Made by a program: the position numbers and the translations under genes
Origin: Chrysochromulina parva
Lineage: Eukaryota; Haptophyta; Prymnesiales; Chrysochromulinaceae
Length of the DNA stretch: 64,000 bases
Assembly: GCA_002887195.1 (NCBI GenBank)
Contig: PJAB01000011.1
Coordinates: forward strand, 1-64,000
Reading direction: 5' to 3'
The notes under the pieces: model-generated
The model's input: only the letters and a program-made list of their open reading frames with translations
The model's database searches: none
What the model was told of the DNA's origin: nothing
Part shown: positions 55,001 through 62,817 of the stretch, one piece after another
Numbering within the stretch: the stretch's first letter is position 1
Layout: each line of letters begins with the position of its first letter

Positions 55001-55775
55001 CAGCCCGTTCATGTTGCGCCTGCTGCCGGGGGTGGCGCATGCGTCGGCCACGACCTGTGCGGGCGAGGGCCTGACGTTCGCCGTGCCGGGCAAGGCGACG
55101 CCCGTGCGCGTGGTGTCGCGCGACGCCCGCGGCTACCGGTGCGATCACGGCGGCGCGATGGTCCATGCACGGCTCTCGCCGGCGGGGCGCGGATTTGGCG
55201 AGCTGCTCGGGGTGACCGACCACGAGGACGGCACCTACACGATCCAGTACCTGTGCAATTTCTCCGCGCGCTACTCCCTCGCCGTCCTGGTCGACAATGA
55301 GCACGTGCGTGGCAGCCCGTTCACCATCGACGTGACGGGCCTCGCTGAGGCATCACCCCTGCACGGTGTGGCAAACAATCCCCACGCCGAAGCGTCGCCG
55401 CGGGCGCGCGAGCGCCGAACGTCCTCGCCGCGTAGGGACCCTACGCTCCCCGAGTCGCCAGCGCCGCGTTGGGCGACGACTCGTTTGGGTTCCCCCACGG
55501 CCGCGAGCCCGAAGGCGCAGGGCACCCCGAAGTGGCGCCCCGTGGGCCCTGGCGGCGAGTGGGTGCGCTCGTGTGGCGGCGGCGTGCTCAAGGGCGGCGT
55601 TGGCAGCACGGCGGCGACCACCGCGTCCCAGCACCCCGGTGGCGCTGGACCCGGAGGGGCGGCGTGGCAGCTGACGGTCAGCGTGCCGAACACGCCCGTG
55701 GAGACGAGCGGCGAGGGCGTCCCGGGCTTCGCCTATTACGGCGAATTCGGCGGCAGCGGAGCCGCAGGGGCGTAA
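52098..55775 (+). CDS. Filamin-repeat scaffold protein 2
   Basis: 1,225 residues, ATG 52098. It consists of about seven filamin-type immunoglobulin segments joined by Ser/Pro-rich linkers. The clearest are residues ~10-145 (VGSPYVVTVAPGPA), ~170-265 (ADGTYAIAMRSASLGTHP), ~870-980 (GSPFMLRLLPG) and ~985-1080 (EDGTYTIQYLCNFSARYSLA, then VRGSPFTIDV). Segments at ~315-420, ~475-660 and ~670-860 are divergent, with long insertions rich in Ser, Arg and Pro. No calponin-homology actin-binding domain is present. The tail is disordered, Gly/Ser/Pro-rich, and ends without any motif I recognise. The likely role is a cytoskeletal or membrane-skeleton scaffold. It resembles the filamin part of 6652-10809, without the coiled coil. 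Confidence 0.85.
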   Translation: MAARLHWTWPAKSIMARGPAVELAIVAGNPSDNHWFELAPIRPPSQAHLPTSKIWTNVTTSFDSSDVTFSMTLVRRELRSDLGVPKAKVGFEFIPQPPNVERPDGSIRVQVTGLTCAGKYWLKILGDGSPIVGSPYVVTVAPGPATELRAVPNQPAYRPPKKAEIASVEEAGARGAQLTMEPAKVLLNAGEELQLQIASFDCFGNKCLRGGAFIEVRLRNTDAVRCTLKDRADGTYAIAMRSASLGTHPCRITLLQRPGDTPLQPPGADGRSSPGRSSPGRRCPTTLVSEPSLVHDLCLDLLCEPALASCDAVELVGFPKTLDAGQPVTFEIHGYDTCGHPARLPPRSEWRMRLTRRGKIVSDADTVGTDASADARVSAPTAWLVTDLGGDTRWRVHMMCERAGGYDASLYFVDLDSPPPRAGAATPPPASSLPPSPLPSPSVPPQSPLSPRRTVTFAMDTASSSRPPRTWRLDVLPGPLCIQRCDLRGRGMLQAVAGQPTRILLGLRDRFSNPTIELPPEDVGRKLRLEAQYVEEEAATPASSPRLGRGGSTPRDLPRRASSPGGSPARNRAGRSGQSPARGLSPAKSPRGMGGDAGAVSSFGSAFGRQLGAPREVAFTIERGSDPGTYDVRYTLHQTGAARLTGTYHNGHQEVPLHVPRQFLTVVAGTWDIGRCKLVHAFDDGAPPPVIAAGFTWRARLLLRDAHNNPVPLAASVVVKAKWVLVKDPLDEVTPVSAVATIAHLDEPGPEAIEKEELRTTPPEPLVPITAGVGLHDAFMSDIVPLRKARTALTSPRRGLRNVSTILATMDEARVPRTRDDEVDLESRPMTAGNYKLSLSVDGQLFVVHFTLQVKASLPSAERSRAVATSPLDGATLRVLQPTTFPIAIRDAVGNACVDLSGMHLSVDPPGALLMELKQPLPPTPGEARINPVTGTIQSEALARLTLNAQATGYCELHLAACGKPFPGSPFMLRLLPGVAHASATTCAGEGLTFAVPGKATPVRVVSRDARGYRCDHGGAMVHARLSPAGRGFGELLGVTDHEDGTYTIQYLCNFSARYSLAVLVDNEHVRGSPFTIDVTGLAEASPLHGVANNPHAEASPRARERRTSSPRRDPTLPESPAPRWATTRLGSPTAASPKAQGTPKWRPVGPGGEWVRSCGGGVLKGGVGSTAATTASQHPGGAGPGGAAWQLTVSVPNTPVETSGEGVPGFAYYGEFGGSGAAGA

Positions 55776-55911
55776 GCCAGAGGAGCATAGAGGCAGCATC
55801 CCCCCATGCAACCCCCCGGTACCTTCTCGATTGCACAAGCCCTAATTGCTTTTGTCATCCACACCGCGGTCGTCCCACTCACTGCATCGCATCGTGCGCG
55901 CGCGCGCGGTG

Positions 55912-58900
55912 ATGAGCCTACAGAGGAATGACATGCTGAGCACGGAGGGGCGCGCACCGCGCGCGCGCCGCTCGTGCTACGTGAACGAGCCCGCCTATGG
56001 CTTCTTCATCGCCGGCTCGTCGCTCCGCGCAATGAATGGGGTGTACATCCGGCGCACGCCGCCGAGGCAGCAGACAGCAAATGAGGAGGACGACGAGGAG
56101 CGCAACATCCTCCTCTACTACACTCACATGGACACCGGCTGGACGATGATGCTCGCCGAAGTCAAGGAGACTGAGCCGTCCCAAATGTATCGCTCGCGCG
56201 ACGACGAGTCGGAGTGGCTCTTTGTGGATGAGCATAGCACCGATTGTTTCTCGCACAAGGGGAACACGATCGTGCCGGGCGCGGGCGTGTCCTGGCGCCA
56301 CGTGCACCGCGCGTCGGCAGCCCGGCGCGCTGCCCCGCGCCCCGCTGGCCGCGGCTCGCAGCTCGCCAACACAAAGGACGACGACGAGGACGAGCTTCCC
56401 TGGCAGGTGATCGCAGTTCTCGACTATGACATCCTCCGGCAGCTGGTGGGAGGGGCCGAGTACCACAAGCAAAAGGTGGCGGAGGCGAAGGCCGGGCGCG
56501 GCGTGGTCGAGCCGCCCGCGCTCACATCCCTCGAAGGCTGCTACCTGCCGGGAACGTGGGTCTACCGCGTCATCAGCGAAAAGGGCGTGCCCGTTCTCGA
56601 GACCCCATTGGACGACGGCCGCCCGTGCGGCCGGCACTGCTGCGGGGAATACGTGCGCGGTGTCGAGTTGCGCCATGACGGCCGCTGGCTCAAGCTCGAG
56701 TCGGCCGCGCCGCGCTCCTTCTACTCGCAGGCGCGCGTGCTCGAGCAGTGGGTCCCGCTGTACGGCGCAGCGAGCGACGGAGGCGAAGTTCTCTTGGAGC
56801 GCGTCGAGGTAGCGGATCTGAGCAGTGTGGCTGTCGAGGGGGAGGAGGCGGATGAGACGGTGGCCGAGGCGTCGGCGTCAGCGGAGGCGGCGGCCGCCGC
56901 GACGGCGCGCAAGGCCCGCGCGAAGCGCTCCCTTGCCGCCGAGTTCCTCGATCAGCCGTTTGTTCCTCAGCTCGAGGGTGATGAGGCGGCGGAGGGCGGC
57001 GCGGAGGGTGGCTCCGAGGCGAAGGTGACGGACGTGCAGCGGGCGGCGGCCAAGGCGGGGAAGACGGATCTGGGGCCGGAGGAGCCGGCCGAGATTGCCG
57101 CGGCGGCGGCCACCGCCGCCGCCGCCGCGGCAGCCTTTCCTGTAGGAGCAGTGGTCCGCGTTCATGGCCTCTCTGGCACAGACTCGGCCCGCTACAATGG
57201 GACACGCGGCGTGATCGTGTCCGCCTTGCACAGCGAGAGCGCGCGACAGGGGGTGCGCCTCGAGGCGCCCTTTGCCGGCAAGCGCCTCCACGCCCGCCCC
57301 GCCCACCTGACGGGTGAAGGATGGTATGACGAGAGTGGCGGCAGCGGCGATGATGACGAGGTCGATGCGGCGGAGGCGGCCGCGGAGGCGACCGCGGCCA
57401 CGCCGGGCTCAGCGGCGAAGGCAGGGGACGCGGCGGCGCTCGTGCGTCACGCGCGCACGCTGGGGCTGCGGCTCGCGGACCTCGCGCCCGGCGAGGGCGC
57501 ACCGACGAGCGCTTCCGCGGGCGCTAGCAGCCCTCCCGCAACCGCCAAGGGTCGGCCCACGAAGCGGAGCGGCTTTGCTCTCTCGGGCTCGGCGGCGGTC
57601 TGCCGGCTCGACGCGGCGCTGCGGTGCGTGCAGCGCGATAACGCCGACGATCCCGACGTACTCGAAGCTGCCGCGGCCGCCCACGCCGCCCTATCCCCGC
57701 TCGCACAGGCCCGCGATGCCGCCGCTGCTGCGGACAGAGGCACGGCGGCCGACGGCAGCAGTGCCGAGGGCGATGAGGGCGACACGGGCGAGAGCAACTC
57801 GGCAGCCGCGGAGGCGACCGACGCGCTGTCGGGCGCCGTGATGGCCCCCGATGCCCGGCTGCGCAACGGTGCTCTCGGAGCGCGCGTCTCTGCAGCCGCG
57901 ACGGCGGCGGTGAGTACGGCGAGTGTTCGCGAGGCGCAGGGCGGGTTGGGAGAGCTTCGCTCACTCCTGCTGGACGAGATCGATCGAACGGCGCGCGAGG
58001 CGTTCTCGCTGGGCAAGAGCCTCGATCAGGAGAGTGCCGATGCCCTCCGCCTGCGCCTCGCCCTCTGCCTCGCCCACCTCCAGGCGGGTTCCGATGCCAA
58101 GGCGCTTGAGCAAGCGAGCGAGGCGGCGGCCAACCACGCGCACTCGTCCGCAGCGTCCTTCTTGCTTGCCCGGTGCCTCCTTCGGGTCGGCCGGCGTGCC
58201 GAGGCGCTCAAGGCGCTCGAAAAAGCGGCGGAGCCCGCCCCAGCGGCCACTGCAGCGGCGGGCCCGCCGTGGGTACCCTCGTGCGCGCCGCCGCCGCCGC
58301 CCCGCCCTGCTGCCGATGCTGACGAGCCGATCGGGACATCCCGGGCCGACGCGCCGATGCGAGTCGTCGAGGAGGAGGAGGAGGACGACGAGGGTGATGA
58401 CGAGGGCGAGGTGACCTTTGCGCCGTTCAAGCCGCGGCTCCATGCGGCGGTTTCCTCTGCGGCCACGCAGTCGGCTGGTGCGGCAGGTGCGGCGGGCGTG
58501 GTTCGCCTCTGTCCTGACGGTGCGTGGGCGCGTGCGGTCGCCGCGCCGATGCTCCGGGCGCTGCAGGCAGCCGAGCGACGGCAGGTGCATGCTGTGGCTC
58601 TGTATGAACGCGGCATGTTCGCGGAGGCGGCGGCGTCTTACGGGGCGGCAGTCGCGTGCCTCGAGGCGGGGGCGCGCGACGACGTGCACGGCCGCGCCAC
58701 CGGGCATGCCAACGCCGCCGCGTGCCATCGCCGTGACAAGAAGCCGGACGAGGCTGTGCGTGCGTGTGACGAGGCGCTCCGGCTCTTGCCTCGGTTCGGC
58801 CGTGCCCTCTTCCGCAGGGCAGCGAGCTTGCTCGAGGGGGGTCGACCGCAGGAGGCCGTCGACGGTTTCGAGGAGCTGTACCGCGTCGACCGCAACTGGC

Positions 58901-59538
58901 CACGCCTCTCTGACTGGCTCTTGCGCGCCCACGCCGCGAAGCGGCGCATGGACGAGGGCGGAGGCACTGGCCACTCGCCGTCCGGTCGCAAGATGCCCGC
59001 ATATGGGTCGGCGTCGGCGTCGCGCAGCAGCGGCGGCGGCGGCTCAGGCTCGGCGGGCGGCGAGGCGTCGCCAGGCACGCCGGGCGGCGGCGCTGAGGAC
59101 GGTGAGCGCTTGTCCAAAGAGCCAGATCACTACGTGGTGCTCGGGGTGACAATCGACGCGACCGAGAAGCAGATTCAGCAGGCGTACCGCATGCGCTCGC
59201 TCAAGTACCACCCCGACCGCAAGGGCGGCTCGACGGCGGCCTTCCAGCGCATCGCCCAGGCCTTTCAGACCCTCTCGGACCCACACAAGCGCGCCGTGTA
59301 CGACCAGGGAGGCGACCTCAAGTCGAAGCGTGGCGGACGCGACTCGGACGATTCGGAGGACGATGACGAGGAGCGCAAGCAGTCGCTGCGTGAGGAGATC
59401 GAGCGCAAGTACTACCCGGAGCGCTACGACTTCTGGCCCTTTGGCGACCCCTTCATCAACAAGCGCAAGCGCGAGGAGACGAAACGCCGCCAGCAGGGTC
59501 GGCCACAGTGGTTCGACCCTGCTAACGACTCGGATTGA
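55912..59538 (+). CDS. TPR and DnaJ-domain co-chaperone with novel N-terminal region
   Basis: 1,208 residues from ATG 55912 (MSLQRNDMLS); the open frame reaches further upstream only as an artefact. The N-terminal ~260 residues are not a known domain to me. They seem to hold two related modules, one around AYGFFIAGSSLRAMNGVYIR with YTHMDTGWTMML and one around LEGCYLPGTWVYRV with GVELRHDGRWLKL. Ala/Glu-rich linkers follow. TPR-like helices occur at about 680-780 and 870-1010 (NAAACHRRDKKPDEAVRACD and RALFRRAASLLEGGRPQEAV). The J-domain is at about 1071-1135 with an intact HPD (His1100) and SLKYHPDRKGGSTAAFQRIA. A charged tail follows. The TPR-J order resembles DNAJC7/DNAJC3 co-chaperones that pass clients between Hsp90 and Hsp70; the cytosol is most likely. 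Confidence 0.88.
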   Translation: MSLQRNDMLSTEGRAPRARRSCYVNEPAYGFFIAGSSLRAMNGVYIRRTPPRQQTANEEDDEERNILLYYTHMDTGWTMMLAEVKETEPSQMYRSRDDESEWLFVDEHSTDCFSHKGNTIVPGAGVSWRHVHRASAARRAAPRPAGRGSQLANTKDDDEDELPWQVIAVLDYDILRQLVGGAEYHKQKVAEAKAGRGVVEPPALTSLEGCYLPGTWVYRVISEKGVPVLETPLDDGRPCGRHCCGEYVRGVELRHDGRWLKLESAAPRSFYSQARVLEQWVPLYGAASDGGEVLLERVEVADLSSVAVEGEEADETVAEASASAEAAAAATARKARAKRSLAAEFLDQPFVPQLEGDEAAEGGAEGGSEAKVTDVQRAAAKAGKTDLGPEEPAEIAAAAATAAAAAAAFPVGAVVRVHGLSGTDSARYNGTRGVIVSALHSESARQGVRLEAPFAGKRLHARPAHLTGEGWYDESGGSGDDDEVDAAEAAAEATAATPGSAAKAGDAAALVRHARTLGLRLADLAPGEGAPTSASAGASSPPATAKGRPTKRSGFALSGSAAVCRLDAALRCVQRDNADDPDVLEAAAAAHAALSPLAQARDAAAAADRGTAADGSSAEGDEGDTGESNSAAAEATDALSGAVMAPDARLRNGALGARVSAAATAAVSTASVREAQGGLGELRSLLLDEIDRTAREAFSLGKSLDQESADALRLRLALCLAHLQAGSDAKALEQASEAAANHAHSSAASFLLARCLLRVGRRAEALKALEKAAEPAPAATAAAGPPWVPSCAPPPPPRPAADADEPIGTSRADAPMRVVEEEEEDDEGDDEGEVTFAPFKPRLHAAVSSAATQSAGAAGAAGVVRLCPDGAWARAVAAPMLRALQAAERRQVHAVALYERGMFAEAAASYGAAVACLEAGARDDVHGRATGHANAAACHRRDKKPDEAVRACDEALRLLPRFGRALFRRAASLLEGGRPQEAVDGFEELYRVDRNWPRLSDWLLRAHAAKRRMDEGGGTGHSPSGRKMPAYGSASASRSSGGGGSGSAGGEASPGTPGGGAEDGERLSKEPDHYVVLGVTIDATEKQIQQAYRMRSLKYHPDRKGGSTAAFQRIAQAFQTLSDPHKRAVYDQGGDLKSKRGGRDSDDSEDDDEERKQSLREEIERKYYPERYDFWPFGDPFINKRKREETKRRQQGRPQWFDPANDSD

Positions 59539-59695
59539 GCTTCAGGATTGAGCGCGGCCAGCTCAATGTTTAGAATTCCACCCAAGACACCGATTTCACA
59601 GCCAATGTTTAGAATTTCACACACAAAAGAGTTCCTTCACCTTTTTTCTGGAACGCACACAACGCCTCTCGCAACCCGTCCGCTCCACTAAGTTT

Positions 59696-61392
59696 ATGTC
59701 GACCTCGCGCAGTGGTCAGCTGTCGGGATCGATGGAGCCCGTCGAGGTCGTTTCGATCCGCTTCTCTTCCCTGCCTGAAGGATCGTCGCTTCAGTCTTTG
59801 CTGATGCAGCAGGCGGCAGAAGGCAGCAGCATCAGCGCGCAGAGCTCGACCCACTCTTTACCACAAGGCCTTTCGGCCGGCCTGCAGGCCATCATGGCCC
59901 GCCTGCAAGGATTCCAGGCCGCCGCGGACCCGGCCGGCTCCAACCCAGGGAGCGCTGCGGCGCCGGCAACTGCCCAGCTGAGCGGAGAGCATGCACGCCG
60001 CATCTCAAGCCAGGTGGCGAGCAGCATCTTTGCCGACCTGATCAGCGGCGCCTTCCGCCCGGGCGACGTGGGTCCGCCTCCCGCGAGCACGCGCGCGATC
60101 GACGAGCTGCCATGCTGTCCGGTGCCCAAGGCAGGCACCCAGGTGCGTTCTAAAAAAAAGAACGCCTGCACTCTTCATGCCTGCTGTGCGGCTCAGCGGA
60201 GCACCCAGCGCACGCGATGCCCCTGGCCTCACGCCCCCCCTTGCCCACCCGCTCGCCCACGCAGTGTTCCGTCTGCCTTATGGACGTCGAGAATGATGCG
60301 ACCTCGATGCCGTGTGGCCACTTACACCACAAGGAGTGCCTCACGCGGTGGTTGCGGACGCACAACACGTGTCCTTTGTGCCGATCGACCATCGAGGCCG
60401 ACGAGACGGCGCGCCCGAACAATGCGCTCCAGACGCTCTTGCAGGGCTGGCGCGAGGCACGACGCGAGCACACGGCCGCCGCGGGCATCAGCGGCGTCAG
60501 CGCCAGCACCAGCACCGTCGACGCTGGTGCCAACCCCAGCGTCGTGAACAGCTCGACAAACGGCTCGAACGGCAGCGGCAGGGCGAACATGGGCTCCATC
60601 TCGTTTGGCGAGGCGCCCTTTTTCTTCCATGGCCAGGCGCCTGCCCTCATGCCGGCCCTGCCACCTCCGTCGGAGGCGGAGCTGCTTGGATTCTCCGTCG
60701 CGGAGCTCAAGGCGCGGCTGCGGCTGCTCGGTGTCGACACGTCGTCAGTTACGGGCCGGCGCGAGCTGCAGGACCTTCTCCGCCGGCACGCTCACGACCC
60801 GCCGCCGCCACCGATGCCGACGCGCGTGCAGGTGCACATGGAGGTCCTGCAGATGCCCGGCTCCGGCGGCCTCGCCGACCTGCGCGCCGCGATGCAGGCA
60901 GCCTCACAGGCGGCGGCAGCGCACGCTGAGCACCAAGACCGGCTGGAGGCGCTCTTGCAGAGATTCGGAACGGATTCGAACCCGCACGGCCCAGGTGGCG
61001 CGGCCCTGCCGGCGCCACCGACCGTCGTGCCCTTCGCCGCCTCAGGCGCGCGCCCATCGGTACGGCTGCTCAGCCGCATGGCGCGCCTTCACCCCCGGGC
61101 ACCACACACCGGCGGCACCACCGCCGCCTCCGCGACCGACCCGCAGGCAGCGCCCGATTCCTCGTCTTCGGCGGCCGCCGACGAGCCCACGGCGACGCCC
61201 GCGCCGATGGTGACGTCCCGCTCGCCACCCGACGGCGGCGTTACCGTCTCAACAGCGTCTGCCACAAACCTGGAGGCTGTGACCGCGCCCTCGCCCTCGG
61301 CGTCGCGGCGGCGCCCTCGCGAGCCCGAGCAGACGGCCACCAACGAACCGGAGCAGCGGCAGACACGCCAGCGCACGCGCTCGCAGCAGTGA
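59696..61392 (+). CDS. RING-H2 E3 ubiquitin ligase with SAP-like domain
   Basis: Exons 59696-60142 and 60265-61392 give 524 residues. The N-terminal ~149 residues are Ser/Ala-rich with a short helix (HARRISSQVASSIFADLISG). The RING-H2 finger occupies residues 150-188: Cys150, Cys153, Cys166, His168, His171, Cys174, Cys185, Cys188, in the form CSVCLMD, PCGHLHHKECLTRWL, TCPLCR. This is the RNF126/RNF115-like arrangement that recruits E2 enzymes. A SAP-like helix pair follows at about 291-325 (FSVAELKARLRLLGVDTSSV), which would give DNA/RNA or protein contact. The rest is Pro/Ala-rich and ends in a basic RQTRQRTRSQQ. Splicing is required because the first zinc-binding Cys is the first codon of exon 2. 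Confidence 0.88.
60143..60264 (+). other. Intron of the RING-H2 gene
   Basis: GT-AG, 122 bp, phase 0, beginning GTGCGTTC and ending CCCACGCAG, with a pyrimidine-rich tract before the acceptor. Removing it joins KAGTQ directly to CSVC of the RING. Confidence 0.88.
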
Positions 61393-62817
61393 AAGCACAA
61401 TGAGCCGCCGGCACGACACTAGCGGCCCTTTCGACCCGGTACGGCAAAGACCACACGGCGGGCGATATATTCATATGCGCCCGGACGAGCATCTCGTACT
61501 CGTTACAGCCGCGCAGAGACGAATCCTCTTCGCGCCGGGTGTGCTTGTGGGTTCGTGGGGTGTACACGTGTTGCGGTCGCGCGCACCGCTCAGTGCACAT
61601 CGACCATTCGACACACTGTCGTATTCGCACCGCACATCGACATCCACGCCATTCCCATTGCGCGCCGACATGAGTCATGACGTTCTTGAGATTGGTGGTC
61701 GCACGGTGGGCGCCGCGCCGGTTGTATATGTATGTGTTCGATATATTTTGACTTTCGGGCGACGAGTTTCAGTTTATATGAATGGCTAAGTGCGGCGATG
61801 CAAGGGACGCTCTCGGCGAGTGCCACGGCGAGTGCACGGTTGCTCTTCGTCCCGTCACGGGCGCAATTGGAGAGCCTGCCCAAAGACGAGAAAAGCACAC
61901 CAGAAGACGAGAGAAATCGCGCCGAATGGCAACGCGAAGTCCACCGAATTCGTCGAACGCTCGGATCAGTTTTGTTTCTGAGGGCTGGCAAGGGAGTGCG
62001 GGCGACCATATCCCTCCGTAACAGCAGTTGTAGGATCCTCATGCAGTTTTGTAGGATTGCAGTTAGAGTCATCGTCATTGGGGCAAAAGACAGCTCGCAT
62101 GCATCGCAGGAGCGCACCGTTGTTGCTGCTCGACGACGTTCGATGACGCACCGTTGATGCTCCTCATCGACGACGGGTCAGGGCGAGAGAACACAATGAT
62201 AAGCATGATTTCCTCGTCGCCGAGCGCCGTCTTGGTTACTAGCGCGCGCAGGCGCACGCAGCAGAAAGTCTCTGAACACACAGCGATTAATTACTCAAGG
62301 ACAACATACACAATACAACAGCTAGAGAAGGTCGTTTGGGCTGAAACAACGGAAGCGCGGCCAAACTTGACGAACTTTACATGTTTCACATTAGACATCT
62401 TCATGATATTTCATTACTAATATCAGACACTTGCGGTCGGAGAAGCATGCCCCCCATGAGCTTAACCATGAGCCTTGTCACGGGTGCGGGAGGGACGGGC
62501 GCGCGGGACATCCGAAAGGTCCGCGTAAATGCGACTATAATCGCTCGACTTCCCGGTTCGGCCGGTGGCGGTGTTCCGTTCCAATGACTTGTTCACGCAG
62601 TTCACTGTCGACTGTGCACTCTCTACGCGTCAGCGATCCCGCTTCCCGGTACCCGGACACGGACAGCGAACAAATTGTACCCCGCTGTCCTCGTGTACCG
62701 ATCAAGGATTCCCGAGCTCCCGTAGATCTCCCGAGACCCATCCCTGATTCTGATGATCTGATCGGCATGATACGATCTCGAGGATCCTCCTCGTCGTCGT
62801 CGATCGTCGTCTCCTTC
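61393..62817. other. Long 3'-3' intergenic region, less GC-rich
   Basis: 1,425 bp between the convergent RING and actin-like genes, the longest gap in the window. The part 62150-62430 is notably AT-rich. Several short frames exist on both strands, with mixed composition and no domain. I found no tRNA or repeat; a non-coding RNA or a short multi-exon gene cannot be excluded. Confidence 0.5.

Noticed and set aside
61590..62117. 175-codon minus-strand frame in the long gap
   Set aside because: Mixed composition, no domain, and overlapping frames of similar length on both strands.
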